Under the pieces are notes generated by a model. It had not been told where the DNA came from. It made no database searches and worked only from the letters and a program-made list of their open reading frames with translations. 64,000 nt of DNA, taken from Platynereis dumerilii (Eukaryota > Annelida > Polychaeta > Phyllodocida > Nereididae). Shown here in pieces: positions 36,059-49,191 of this stretch. The position numbers and the translations under genes were made by a program. Every line of letters begins with the position of its first letter. Position 1 is the first letter of the stretch. The stretch covers positions 18,536,337-18,600,336 of the forward strand of contig JAPTHN010000007.1 in NCBI GenBank assembly GCA_026936325.1. Direction: 5' to 3'.

Positions 36059-36564
36059 TAAGAATTGACAGATGAAATTGTTATGGATTGATGCAACTGA
36101 TAATTCGCTGTCATCGACAGAGTCATAAGAGACAGATAATGTGATATTAGGATGTGAGTTGTAAGTTGAAGATGAGGTAACAGATTGAAATTAACTGTAA
36201 TTTAGTGTGTAAACTGTTCACTCAAAAAATATGCTTTGGCAATTGAAATTAACCGTAATTACAACAGTCATATATATTGGCATTTTGGAATGCGTGATGT
36301 ACTGTGCCATGTAATTCCATTTTGAAAAATTTCATTATGAGTGCCTTCATATATCTGCTTTCCTTGGAAATTGGCTTTGAGGTTTTTTCATGTGACTGAT
36401 AATATTTAAAAGTGACCTATCTTAATTGTTTTCCTAGTCTTTCGTTCATGAACAAGATGTAAAGCTGGTCATTTGCTTCTATGATGATTGTTTCAGATGT
36501 AATACTTGAAATATTTTGGTATACATGTACGTGGCAATGTGTAATACTATCCCATGATCAAATA

Positions 36565-37490
36565 GGGTAAGGTGGGGTAAGTCCGACCCCCTTTTCACTT
36601 ATATTCCTTTCTTAAACACTCATATTTATGAAAAGCCCCAAACGTTAGGAAATTATGAGTATGTCATTTTCTAAATATGTGTTATACATAGTAATTGGTG
36701 AAATTTCTTGTACATGTGATGAAGTGAAGTTGTTGACTAAACGTTGCTATTGATAACAGAAAGACACATGTTCACGTAAAATGGCCTTGTGAAATACCTC
36801 AGTTTCAAAAGTTTCAATTGCACATTGAAATTGCCTGGTGGTGTGATGCTAGGTCTGGAAACACAGGTGTGGGCCAACGCCATCTTTGCACCGGTGCAAT
36901 AACAGAATCTTTAGGGCATAGTTTTGGGGTGATTTGTGGCTTTGAAAAATCTAAAAAAATGTAAGCATCTACCTTTTTACTTTAGGAAACCCGTTGAATA
37001 CTTGAAATATTTTTATCTGGTCGATTTTAATATGGAGAAATACAGGAAACCAAACATGTAAACAAAACTTCAGACATCAACCTCGAGTGCTTTGGACGCA
37101 CTTTTAACATAGAAAGAATGGTCGTACAGAGCCCAAACTTAGCTCAAAATGTAGGAAATTAAATTTAGAAGGTGCTGCGCCCAGTATTGAGGACGTGGCA
37201 GCGTGCTGCGTCATTGACGCAGCAATTGCAGAAGGAAAGGTTGGATGGATACTGAGCCCTGCTATGCTGATCTAGTGTGATGCCTGTCTTCTTTCCTAGT
37301 TTTAGTCCAAACAAAAGTATGTTACAGGCGAATTTCTGTTTTTTTGGGAATCTCTGGACGCAGTAGTAATGGATTTTGGGGAAAATATTTATTGCCAATC
37401 ATATTTAGGGTCGTCAGAGATTGACAGACAACTTATTTTATCCTCTAGGAGCCAGATTTGTCCTGGGGCCTGATTTATGCCACCTTATCC
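36565..37490. mobile_element. TA-flanked MITE-like element
   Basis: Left end gggtaaggtggggtaagtc pairs imperfectly with the right end gatttatgccaccttatcc, with TA on each side. The 926-bp interior has no intact protein. It starts about 500 bp after the IPP stop codon, so it may be in the 3' UTR or just downstream. Confidence 0.65.
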
Positions 37491-38084
37491 TATATCAATA
37501 ATTTCTTTTTGTGCCTTTCCATGTTGTTGCATCGAGGTAAATTACATATACTTTTGCTTTGATATTGATGTATTGGACATGTATGTGATGACAGTGCAAG
37601 AAAAGTCCATAACTTATTCTTACCCCTTCAAGTCCTTATTACAAAAAGTGTGTGATTGTATAAGTTCCAAGATGCCATGTCAATTTATGGGCAACATGCA
37701 TAAAATTCCAGCCATAATATGTACTTGACGAATATTGCTTGTGTTTGTAGCCTTGATTATTCATGCAGGACTGTTTGTCCCATTATAACAAAATCTGGTT
37801 TTGTGCAGTTGCATTGCTGTTCTGGTTACAGGGGCTATCTGTGATAGTAATTTATTTGGTCTTGAACAATTTTTGTTTGGCAATACACTATAATACTGTC
37901 ATTATTTATTTTGTACGCCTCTGCTGTTGATGTTACTTTGTTTTGTGATGAACCGTATGAGATTTAATGTAAAACATTATTATATTAAACTGGTCAAGGG
38001 TACAGACATTTTTGCATTAAGGTGTTCATGTTGTGTTTTCTTTCATATCACTGTGGCTGCTATTTGAGAACCAGATATTTTCTT

Positions 38085-39570
38085 TGAAGAAAGATCTTGT
38101 GTTATCAGTCATGATAATATCTTGAAACGTCTTCTTGTGAGAAAAAAATATTTGTTTTTGGGACGACATCTTTGGACGATCATCTAAGGAAAAAGTCATA
38201 TTGTGAGAAATATGGCGTTGTTATGGCAGCCTGATCATTTCTTTGAAATAGTATCTTGTTCCAAAGAAAACATATTTAATATGTTGAGCGGAAACATGGT
38301 CTTCTTGTGAGAACCAGACATATCTTGAGGTAACATGGTCTGTTGTGAGAATGTTCTCCTAGAGTCGTAGGTACAATGTACATCTTGTGAGAAGAGATGA
38401 TATTATGAAGAAATATACTCTTGTTGGAACCAGATCTTCTTGGAATGAGATCTTGTCAGATGAATCAAGGAACTGGGCTTCTTGTGTGAACCAGGTGTAC
38501 TCCTTGAAACAAGATCTTTCTTTTGAAAACGGGATGATATCTTGAGGCAAATATTATGGTCTTCTTTTGATAGCCAGATCTTCTCATATGACTCGGATCT
38601 TTCTTGTCATAAGAAATAACATCTTGAGGGAAGTTTGCCTTCTTGTGAATACCAGATCTTCTTTTTTCTTGTGAGAACCGGATCTCCTTTCAATAATGAA
38701 AATTTCCTTTTGAAAACTATTATCTTGAGGAAAATGGGTGTTCTTTTGAGAACAAGATGTTTGTCCTCAGAATGAGATCTTGTGAGCACATCATGATATC
38801 CGTAGAAAACGTGGTATTCTTGAGAGAACAAGATAATATTGTGAGGGAACATTGTCTTTTTGCAAGAACCAGATGTTCTCTCAGATATTTGTTTTGAGAA
38901 CAGATAGTATCTTGTGGAAAGGTGGTATTCTGAGAACCATGTGTTTCTCTTAACAACGAAAGCTTGTGCGGTCGTGATAATATGTTGAGAAAATTTGGTC
39001 TTGTAAGAACCTGGTCTTCTGGGAACGAGATCTTTGATTGAGAACGAATGATGTCCTGAGGAAACTTGGTTTACTTGTGAGAATCATTATGTTCTCCCAG
39101 GTACGAGATATTTTAAGAGCAGAGGATTATGTGCTGAGGAATTTTAAAACAAGGTCTTCTGTCAGGAGACCTGGTGACATAGACAGTTAGGATACCTATG
39201 CCTGGTGATTACATTGGCCAGGATGAATCCTGTGGAAATGTATTTGAACTAGGTCTTCACCTAGGAACAAGAACTCCCTTTTGAGAACAAGGTGATATCT
39301 TGTAGAAATGTCATCTTCTTGTGAGAACAGACATTCTTGGAAAGGAAAAAAAAATTCTTTTGAGAATAGATAACCTCTTTAGAAACATGGTCTTTTTGCA
39401 AGGAACAATATGTTGGGAGAATAGATACTATTTCGAGGAAACATGTCTTCATGTGCAAATGTGATCTTGTGAGAATGGAATGATTTCTCAATGTTTGTGT
39501 TATAAATTCAATTCAAACTCAATTCAAAATTAAAAAATGAGATCTTGTGAGAATGACGTGTAGACGTGTA
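38085..39570 (+). repeat. Degenerate minisatellite (TCTTGTGAGAA type)
   Basis: The words tcttgtgagaa, aaccagatcttct, gatatcttgagg and aacatggtcttct recur dozens of times in changing order and spacing, giving a purine-skewed, heavily diverged tandem tract of about 1.5 kb. Short open frames on the minus strand are by-products. It ends near 39,560, where a GC-richer non-repeat stretch (cggtgtctcctccggtaggt) begins. Confidence 0.8.
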
Positions 39571-40400
39571 GACAGGGTTTAGGCCGAAACCCTTGGGTTG
39601 TTGGCCTCTCCGGTGTCTCCTCCGGTAGGTGTTGTTGGAGATCTCATTCGGCTCTCCACATGAAGACCATGTTTCCTCAAAATATTATGTAATCTCCCTA
39701 CATATTATTCCTTGCAAAAAGACCCATGTTTCTTTTAGATTATATATCTGTTCTCAAAAGGATTTTGTTTGGCAATGTGCCCTGTGTCTCAATGTGTCCC
39801 AGTTCCCCTGCTATCACCTCGGTCAAGCTGGAAAGCAGAGGAAAATACACTGTTGCCCATAAATATCGAATACTTCAACATTCTCCATTGAAATTGATAA
39901 CTTTAGCAACTTCTGCTGGGGCACATGACAGTCTGATTCAATGGTAACTACTTTCAATGACTGCTAAAGGGAAGAACATGCTCTCGTGTAAAGCGCATGC
40001 TGCAGCGTTAGATCCAGGAAAACTTACAGTGCTCAGCAGAAAATATTGAAATTCAGGGCTTTTTTTAGGGTGAGGTGCATTCAACCAAACATTTTTAATT
40101 CTTGCAAAAATGTAGTTGAGGCTTTCAAAGAGTGATTAGAGAACATGAGTTGACCTTTACAATGGAACTTGCTTGCATTCTATCTCTGAAATTTACTTTT
40201 ATTTGACACTTTTTTTTTCTAAAAAAGTATTCCATATTTATGAGCTGGAGTGTAGCAGCAAATTTACTTCCTCAGGTTGATGAACGACAAATATTAAGCC
40301 TATTTTTAACAGTTTCTTGATGGACGTGGCAGATTTGTTCCAAAATGACCCAATCCATTTTAAATGAAAGTGATTTGCAGAATTGAAAAGCAGCTATTGT
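39571..40400. other. Spacer
   Basis: No exon, RNA or element ends recognised. Confidence 0.4.
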
Positions 40401-41008
40401 GTTGAAAATTTTGCTGCATGTAATAAGAGATGCCCTTAATTAGTAAGGATAAGTTTCGGATGTCTGTCCAGAGACAAGTGAATTCTGGTAGGTTTCTAAT
40501 TTTTCTGAATTAGTTTTCCATTCATGCCTGTTTTCCGCAGTAAAAGGTGTAAGCAGAATTGGCAAGATATCCCAGGGGTAGACCACTAATGAAACCTGCA
40601 AGCCAGAGGTGTGTTTGTCTGATGTCTGGTCAGGCCACAAGCCTGGTAATCAATCTTTCATAGACTGCCCACTGTCACTACCGACCAGAAAGAAGGAATT
40701 TGTAGACATGACTTTGTGCTTCACCTGATGTGCAGGAATGGAGGCTGTTTCTAAATCTTAATTTTCAGCCAAACTGATTTCAGAGTTTGAAGGTATTTAC
40801 ATACATTTTTAGTATCTTCCATAAACAGAATTAAATCTCATCATGTGCACATATATGTTTCCAACACCTACAGAAGTGTGGTGTTTAAGATGAGTTTTTT
40901 ATATACTTCTTAGCTTAGTCTGCACTTTGATGCACGACAGCTCCACAGATCCACTCCGTTCATCATTATCTTGAAAAATCCTGGCTTTTAAATTTTCATA
41001 CCAAGTTC

Positions 41009-41714
41009 TAGTGATACAGACCGGACCAACTTGGACCGGTCCAGTCCTCGATCCAGCCCTGGACCGCCAAAATAGAACCATCTAAAAAAACCGTTCCAGT
41101 GCCAGACCAGACCGGTATACAGGGTTCCCACAGTCATGGAAAGTCAGGGAAAGTCATGGAAAAAATAGTGGTCATGGAAAAGTCATGGAAATTCAAAATA
41201 TTTTGAACAGTCATGGAAAATTCACATTTTGACTACGATTTGCGCTAAAATTTTACACATTTTGGAGCTTATGGTAGTAGGATGGTTGATCGGATGGCCG
41301 GGCAGTGAACGATGGTCATCGCGTGAATTCGTTTCAGGGTGAATCTTGACCTCAACGAGTACAACATTGGTCATGGAAAATCCGAAATTTGGTCACGGAA
41401 AGTCATGGAAAAGTCATGGAAATCCCGTCGTAAAATTTTGTGGGAACCCTGGGTTAGTGCTGGTCTGAACCAGTCCAATGATTTTTCATGTCATGAAGGG
41501 TATCGCATGAATTTTGACATATATCTAAAAATGAAATTCATACCATATAGCTTGTTTAAGCCCTCATTTTTTAATCATAAATTTAAAAATGACGATGGAC
41601 CACTTCTGGACCGGTCCAGTTACAAAATTGGATGACCTCACCCGACCAGACCAGGACCGGACCACTTTTGTAAAAACCGGACCACTCTAAACGGTGATTC
41701 GGTCTGCATCACTA
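41009..41714. mobile_element. hAT-like element rich in GGACCGGTCCAG motifs
   Basis: Ends tagtgatacagaccgg and ccgaatcaccg with cggtctgcatcacta pair as inverted repeats (agtgat(a/g)cagaccg). The interior is full of accggaccac and ctggaccggtccag words. It contains another element at 41,120-41,451 and lies within the host tandem repeat. Confidence 0.65.
41120..41451. mobile_element. Nested hAT-like MITE (CAGGGTTCCCACA ends)
   Basis: Ends cagggttcccaca and tgtgggaaccctg are perfect inverted repeats; the interior carries many gtcatggaaa words on the plus strand. This end sequence is a familiar hAT-type terminus in animal genomes. The short open frame inside it is not a gene. Confidence 0.85.
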
Positions 41715-42601
41715 CCCATCTCCAACCAAAACTGCTTTAGCTTTATTCAGAAAGAATTTGCTTGGTACAAATAAATGCCAAGTCTATTCATCAAAGGTGA
41801 CAATAATTATTAATGATTAGGAATACTGGCTTTGCTGCCGCTGAACATTGACAGAATGAGGTATCTTCCGAATGCACCAGAAATTGGAAAGTTTTAAACG
41901 CTCTTCCGTTCTTTTCCCATTTTGAGAGACATGAATTTCAACCTTGTGGAAGACACATTGATTAATGGGCCGATGTCTTCATGTGTAAAACATTCTCTTT
42001 CTCCTGTGCATGCACTTGTGTTAGAAACAATGTGGGAAGCAGGGCAATGAATTGGAAAAATGAAAGAACATTTCTAACACAAAAACTGCCTTTAGCTTAA
42101 TTTGGATCGAAGGCGTTCAAAGTTTCTCACCCATTCTGCTTTCCTTTGCGAAGCCAATTAATAATGAAAAGTTGTGAAATTATAAAAGATTGTACTTGCC
42201 GTTGTGAACATAATGAACAACTAAAAGGCTTATCATAATTTAAATTCAGAATATAAAGACTTCTTTAATGTCGTTTTTTGTTGTTGTTTAATTTGACCAG
42301 TGTATTTCTTGGTTTGCAAGAACTACTAAATATCAACTGGATCTTTTTGAACAAAAGTATGAATTTCCTAAATATCACAAGACATAGATTTGTTTGTCTA
42401 ATGTCTGGTCAAGCCACAAGCCAGGTAGTCAATCTTTCTTAGGCTGCTGACTCTTCCTACACTGTCCAAAACTAAAAAAGCCGTTGTACTCCGAGAGAAA
42501 GACTTAGTGAGCCTGAATGATCTTCGTTTCTTCTGGTAATGTCAGCCAAATTAATTTCAGTGTGAAGGAGGCTCAAAGACAAACGGTTAGGCCTATTTAT
42601 A

Positions 42602-45174
42602 TGGGATAAGTCAATATGCAAAAACTGGAGTAAAGAAATCAGTATGTTGACAAATTTTGAAAATAACACTTTTATCAATGTACAGAATGCCAAAGAAATT
42701 CTACACAGAAATTATTGTGAGAGATGGCGAAATTAAATCACTGTTGTACCAAAATTACGCTTTTATAGTATTTTTAAAAAGAGCTATAATGTAGAAAATT
42801 TTGTAATTAATATTCAAAATAGGAGAAAGCGTGCCCTTTTATCACAATTTAGGTACGGTATTCTACCATTAAGAATAGAAACTGGACTTTTTCAAGACAC
42901 TCCAATAGAATACAGATATTGTCTTTTTTGTAACTTCAACTACATTGAATCTGAAATGCACTTTATCTTTCACTGTCCCTTTTACAATATTAGATTTGAG
43001 TTCTTCATCAGGATAAGACAAATTAATTTCTTTTTTGACTTATTAAATGATGACAGAAAAATTGAATTCCTGATGAAAGATGATTGTATTAAAGAAACAG
43101 CTAATTTTATATGTAACGCTTTTGAAAAAAGACAAAGTGCTTTGTATACATAGTTTAATTTCCGTAATTGTCGATACTTGCCAATAACAATACGATACTT
43201 GTAATTATATATGTCGACATCAAATTAGCAATATGATATTTGTAAATATGTAAATAGGCCTAATGAAAATTAACTTTTCAAGAGTTTGAATTATATATCT
43301 AATAGTATAACTCGAACAAAGTTTATATTTTTTGGGATTGCTATTACATATTGGACTAATATATACAGTCCTGGACATAAGTTCTGTCGTTAGCACATGT
43401 CACAGATACAATTGTCAATAATTTGACTTGTACTGAACAGATTTTAATGAATAATGTCTCAAATGAAAGCCAAGTCCTGCTATGATATGCTTATTTTGCG
43501 AAAATAAAGTTTTGTCTCAATCTGAATATCATAGAAATTAATATTGACAGTGTGTCCAAAATGTGCCTGGACAAAAGTCCTGTCGCATGCATGAAATTAT
43601 GCTGAAAAATTGTCTAAAATAATTTTGAAATTTGCTAGAATGATGAGAAATTGTCAGAGCATTTAGTCATGATGTAGGAGAATAAAAAAAACTAGCTTTG
43701 TTGGACTTAATGACCTCGTAGAACAATATCTATGGGATTCCACGAGGACTCAAGTGAAATATCAACACAGTATCAATAATGATCATCAAAAGTGATATAA
43801 ATACAGACCAATGCTTTCTAAAATTCATAAATATTTTTTGGAGTTGTCTTCCCTGCCGTCCAACTTAATTTGGAGGACATCGGATCATGGAAATTGAGAT
43901 TATAGCATTCCCGGTCGAGAGCAGGTATAATGGTATATTCCACGTTGACACGAAAAATTGAAGTGAGGGCTGCACTTGTACAAACTATGCCTTTTGGCTT
44001 CAAAGCCTTACCATAGCAGTAGTTTACAATAATTTAGGACTAAAACTTGTTCTTCTCTAATGCTACTGTTAATTATATTGTCCCCTTTCCATCTCGATCA
44101 ATTTCTTGCTCAGAGACAATATTTTTGTTTTTCATTATCATGGTCAATTTCAGTCAAGTCTAGATAAATTGTATTCATGTAAGCTTTAACAGAACATTTG
44201 CATTATTGGTGTAGCTTTAATGTTGTTTTGGATAAAAAAATTGAAAAATTAATCACTGTGCAGCTCGGCCTGTGCCAACAAGAGGTACCACGCATGTGCA
44301 AAAAGTACAAAAAAACCCAATTGATCTGTAACAAAGTACATGTAAATGTTCCTTATCACAAGCATCATTAAATGCAGGCCCAAAATAATGATCATTGGAA
44401 TGCATTATTTCCAACTTTGTCCCTATGTTAATTTTTCGACCGATTATGGAGCTCCATTTGCATTTGCTCCATCACCTGAAATGATTTACGCTCATCAAAT
44501 GCCCACCAAAATTGGACAGGAGGTAGGGAACATCATTCCGAAGGATATCTAGGAGCTTTTGATGATATATTCCTGCATTATCTGCCATCCTTGATGATTT
44601 TACTCATGAAATGTTGATATTTTGCCCAAACCCCAGGGATATTTTCTTCAAAGATCAGGAATTCATGCGAAGTGATATTTTTACATTCAGTTACACCATG
44701 ACTACATTCTCCAATATTTTTGCATCCTTTTTGCAGTTTCACTATTCATTAGAACAAATTTTCAGCATTAAGTTGTGCATGCGACAAGACTTTTGTCCAA
44801 GCACTTTTGTGACAGACTCTTATTATTATTTTCTAGAAAATTCAGAGTATGTTGAAACTTTATTTTTGCAATATAAGCAAGTTGCAGAAGCTTTTGGCTT
44901 TCATTTAAGCCATTTCTTGCCAAAATCAGGTAATCACAAGCCAAGTTATTAACAGTTTTGTCAATAACATTTGGATGCGACAAGACTTTTGTCCAGGACT
45001 GTATCTGTATATCAACAAATCATTTCAAATTTAATTCAAATTTGTATTATTCAACGAAAATTCTGTTATTTTGATGTATTATTGTTTTTGAAGTGAATTG
45101 TAAGCCCAAGAGGGCTGGGGGCTAGAATGTGAGCCCATTTCACGTAAATAAAGAATTTCTCTCTCTCTCTCTCT
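42602..45174 (+). mobile_element. 5'-truncated LINE 3' end, split by a Tc1-like insertion
   Basis: Comparison with other units of the host array (taggcctgtttgtatacctg at 46,530) shows foreign DNA from about 42,602 to about 45,174. Its first part translates, with one stop near 42,735, into a LINE C-terminus: FIWDKSICKNWSKEI, RALLSQFRYGILPLRIETG, then a zinc motif CLFCNFNYIESEMHFIFHC ending at stop 43,153. The 3' UTR resumes after the inserted element at 45,002 and ends gtaaataaagaatt followed by (TC)n. No RT is present. The clade is probably CR1/L2-like. Confidence 0.75.
43376..45001. mobile_element. Tc1/mariner-like element, decayed
   Basis: Outer ends cagtcctggacataagt and gacttttgtccaggactg are inverted and flanked by TA. 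Each end has a second, inner copy: gcctggacaaaagtcctgtc at 43,565 and gacaagacttttgtccaagc ending near 44,802, giving an IR/DR layout with about 190 bp between outer and inner copies, as in some Tc1 relatives. No intact transposase is visible in 1.6 kb; the short frames inside cannot be assigned. Confidence 0.82.
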
Positions 45175-48100
45175 CTGTATACCTGCTTATGATAAATCAA
45201 TTCACTTTTCAATAAGTTGTACTGTGAGCAGTATTTGTTTTATTATTCTGTTTAGTTGAAACATTGCATTCGGTTTTTTGACAATCGGCATGTGACTTTT
45301 CAGAAAAAACAAATTTTTAGAAAGCTAATGTCAAACCATTCAATGCTTTGAGAAAACAAAGTGGCTTTTTACTGTTGCATTGTTTTGTTCGCTCCCACAG
45401 TAATTCCAGAAGTTTTGTTTAGTATAGATAAATGGCAAACCTATTTATCAGAGGTGACAATGAGTAAGTATGTTTGTTTTGCTGCAGCTGAATGTTGACA
45501 GAAGGAGGTGTCTTCCACAGAGTGCCAGGATTTAAATCGGAAAGTTTTCTCGGCTCTCAGAACTGTACTTTTTGCATTTGTGAGGGACATGAGTTTCAAC
45601 CTTGGGAAAGACATGTTGATTAATGGGCACTTGTCCTCACTTATAAAACATTCTCATTCTCTTGTGCATGCACTTGTGTAAGTTGTGTTAGGAACAATAC
45701 GGGAAGCAGAACATTGAATTGGAAATGAAAAAAAAGAAGTTTAACAAAAAACTGCCTTGAGCCTTGTTTCGAAAAATGTTCAAGGTTTCAACTCATTGTT
45801 TTGTGATGTCAATTCATAATGAAAAATGTTAAGAGAGTAGGAGATTGCACATACAAATGCAAATAATGAACAATTTATGTAGACCAACTTCCATGGGAAA
45901 ATTATATTTCCACATTAAAATCCAATGTGTTTGTCTATGAAACTTCAGTGGATACCTTCAGGATGTGTTACATTGTATGAGTTTTATTTGTCATTAGTCT
46001 CATAAAGGTACATCTAACTTGAAGGCTTACCTCGCCTTCTATCAGTTTATGTTATATAAACTATGGTATTGATGTAGCATGTAAAGATTTGTTGTGTCAT
46101 GTAGAATGAGTCCGATATTCAAGTTTACTGCAATTCATTATGAAGGTGGTCGACAATTTGAAAAGTTATGTGGCATGTAACAGAAGATGTCCTTAATTAG
46201 TAATTAGAGCTTGCTTGTCTCTTGTCACAAATTACCTGTCTCTTTCTTGGATCTAATATCTGGTTCTCCGGAGCTTAGAAATTTTGTTTCAACGTGTCAT
46301 GGAATAATTGGCAAAGCATAATTGCACGTCCCAACAGTTCAGAGGCAGAGCGCTTGAATATCACAAGACAGAGGTTTGTTTGTCTAACGTCTTGTCAAGC
46401 CACAAGCCAGGTAATCAATCTTTCATAGCTATTGCACTCCGAGAGGAAGACTTTGTGTTCTTGAATAATCTCTGTTTGTCTGACAATGTTACACATTTAA
46501 TATCCGTGTGAAGGTTGCTCGAAGATAAAGAATTAGGCCTGTTTGTATACCTGTGTATCACATGAGCTTGTTTATTTACTTTTCATGAACATTGTACTGT
46601 GAGTAGTAGGTTTTATAACTCTGTTTATTTTTAACTGGGTGATTAGTTTTTTAAACACTGAGGGCAAGATATCTCAGAAAACCAAATTTAAGAAAACAAT
46701 GTCAAGACATTATGAAGCCATCATCTCGAGACAATAAAGTGGCTCTTTATTGTTGCATCACTTAATTCATTACCATGTGCAATAATTCAATAAGTTCTTC
46801 TTGGTATAGATAAATGGCAAACCTATTTATCAATGATGGCAATGACAAAGTGTGTTGGTTTTGCTGCAGCTGAGTGTTGACAGAAGAAGGTGTCTTCCCC
46901 AGGGCACCAGAAATTGGCAAGTTCTCTCAGCTCTTTTGTACTTTTTGCATTGTGGACAAGAATTTCAACCTTGTGGAAGACACATTGATTAATGGGCACA
47001 TGTCTTAACATGGAAAACATTCCCATTCTCTTGTGCATGCACTTGTGTTAGAAACAATACGGGAAGCAGGGCAATGAATTGGAATGAAAAAAAAAACAGT
47101 TCAACAAAAAACTATTTTGAGTTTTATTTGGAAAATGTTCAAGGTTCAGCCCATTTTACTCTTCTTTGCACTGTCAATTAATTAATGAAAAATTGTAAAA
47201 TAGTAGGAGATTGTACATACAAATACAAAAGTGAACAATTTATATAGGTCAACTTTCATGGGAAAATTTTATTTTTTAGCCATGGAATAATTGGCAAAGC
47301 AGAATTTCACTTCCAAACAGTTCAGAGGCTGACCGCTTAAATATCACAAGACAGAGGTTTGTTTCTGTAATGTCTGCGTTTGTCTGGTCAAGCCAGTAGC
47401 CAGGCAATCAATGTTTCATAGGCTGCTGACTCTCCCTACACTGTCCGTAAAGTCTCATAAAGGCACATCTAACTTGAAGGCTTACCTCGCCTTCTATCAG
47501 TTTATGTTATATAAACTATGGTATTGATGTAGCATGTAAAGATTTGTTGTGTCATGTAGAATGAGACGATACTCATTTTTTTGCAATTCATCATGAAGGT
47601 GGTTGGCAATGTGAAAAGTTTTGTGGCATGCAACAGAAGTTGTCCTCAATTAGTAATTAGAGCTTGCTTGGCTGTTGTCAAAAACTAAAGCTGTCTCTTT
47701 CCTGGATCTAATATCAGGTTTTCATGAGCTTAGGAATTCTGTTTCGATGTGACATAGAATAATTGGTAGTTGTACATTCCAATATGAACATAATAAACAA
47801 TTTATGTAGGCTAAGCAGATCCAAAAATAAATTGGGAATAGACCTATAAATGCTTTTCTAACATATTGGTTCAATTTGGTATTTCATTTCTTCACAAGCC
47901 CTGCTAAATTTCAAGTAGATTTACTCTGGCAAATGCAATGACTTACCATTGGTAAATTATTGCCCAAGGTTACAGGAACATATTTTAAGAAACCTGTGCC
48001 AACTTTCATTTAAAAATTATATTTCCAAATTAAATGTATGTTATGTTCACAATCTGTTCCCACAAAGAAACATCCAACTTGATAGCATAGCCTTCTTTGT

Positions 48101-48429
48101 TCTGTCAGTTTATTTTATAAACTGTAAATGACATTGATGCACCATGCAAAAGATATGTTGCATCATTCTTTTAATGTAAGACCAATGATTAATTTAACAG
48201 TCATGCTGGAATAATTATTCGCATTTGATAAACAACTCAAAAGCTAATGACCATCATCAGAATGTCCTAAAGACCACCTGATTTTAATCGGAGATGATAT
48301 CTGCTCTGACTCATTATATTATGAAGGTGGTTGGCATTGTGATAAGTTATGTGGCTTGTAACAGAAGATGTCCTCAATTTGTAATTAGAGCTTGCTTGGC
48401 TGTTGTCAAAAACTAAAGCTGTCTCTTTC
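45175..48429 (+). repeat. Host tandem repeat array, units 2-4
   Basis: Continuation of the array. A block at about 45,996-46,110 (aacttgaaggcttacctcgc and following text) recurs almost unchanged at 47,451-47,565. The block tgtcctcaattagtaattag to gacatagaataattgg at 47,640-47,765 is the near twin of the DNA flanking the Polinton. No coding signal. Confidence 0.8.
48421..48429 (+). repeat. Direct repeat at left end of Polinton
   Basis: gtctctttc precedes the element here and follows it at 63,531-63,539; the unoccupied paralogue at about 47,691 has a single copy. It is a target-site duplication of 7-9 bp depending on where the terminal base is assigned; Polintons usually make 6 bp. Confidence 0.8.
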
Positions 48430-48825
48430 AGTCAGGTGAAGTTGGCTCCCTGGATTTGGCTCCCTGGCAGCTCCCTGGTAGCTCCCTGAGAAAGTGAAGA
48501 TAGCTCCCTGAACTAGCTCCCTGGCAGCTCCCTAGGAGCTCCCTGGAAATTGTGAACCTGGCTCCCTGAACTAGCTCCCTGGTGGCTCCCTCACAGCTCC
48601 CTGGAATTTTTAACTGAAAATAACCCCAGCATGGGGGCTACTCACTTGATGCTGATTATCGTAAAAGCTCATCCATACAGTGAGAAGTGCCACCAAACCA
48701 GTCATTGTTGGTGACAGCATTTCGAATTGGCTAGAAACCTTACTTGGCCATGTTAATGATAATGACTAGTAAATGACTAAATTGTTTTTTACAGGGTACC
48801 TGCTTTTCTAATGCATTTTTGTGAA
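48430..48825 (+). repeat. Polinton left terminal inverted repeat
   Basis: Pairs with 63,132-63,530. The first ~180 bp consist of degenerate ggctccctgg/agctccctgg units; the rest (from ttaactgaaaataacccc) is unique. Similarity to the right arm fades after acagggtacctgc. Confidence 0.92.
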
Positions 48826-49119
48826 ATAAGCCTAAAATATCATGTATCTCTTCATTTTCGAAGGTAAGTCACAGCAAAAATGATCATGAACAAATAATTA
48901 AAATAAAGTGCAATTTTGATTTCTAATCTACATTTCTTTGATCAATGTACCTGATGGTACATGGATAAAGAATGAGAGAATGTAGACTCAAAAGCAGCCG
49001 AACAGGAGAAAGAAGTGAATTTGGAAAGGAAGGAAGGATGGGTTCGCAGGAGACAAAAACTTTTCTTGATGCAACCAAACTACATATATTATATTTCCTT
49101 CAATTTCTTTGTGCTTGAA

Positions 49120-49191
49120 ACTACTATATATAGCACTTTGGACCCCTCTTGACCTTTCCGAACTTTGGGCCAAGAGCTAATTAGGACAAAG
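49120..49191 (+). repeat. Inner 72-bp inverted repeat, left copy
   Basis: From actactatatatag to ttaggacaaag this is the exact reverse complement of 60,916-60,987, nested inside the outer terminal repeats. Confidence 0.9.

Larger units (their letters stand above)
40400..42601 (+). repeat. Host tandem repeat array, units 1-2 (interrupted)
   Basis: A ~1.0-1.4-kb unit is recognised by the landmark gtcaagccacaagccaggta (variants at about 40,617, 42,400, 46,390, 47,390 and 63,685) and by gtgcatgcacttgtgttag with cattgattaatgggc (about 41,960-42,025, 45,615-45,680, 46,985-47,050). Subtracting inserted elements, spacings are about 1.08, 1.4, 1.0 and 1.2 kb. No protein-coding signal is seen. The array origin and edges are approximate. 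Confidence 0.75.

Noticed and set aside
44346-44952. Possible transposase pieces in the Tc1-like element
   Set aside because: No DDE signature or helix-turn-helix could be recognised, so only the ends are used as evidence.
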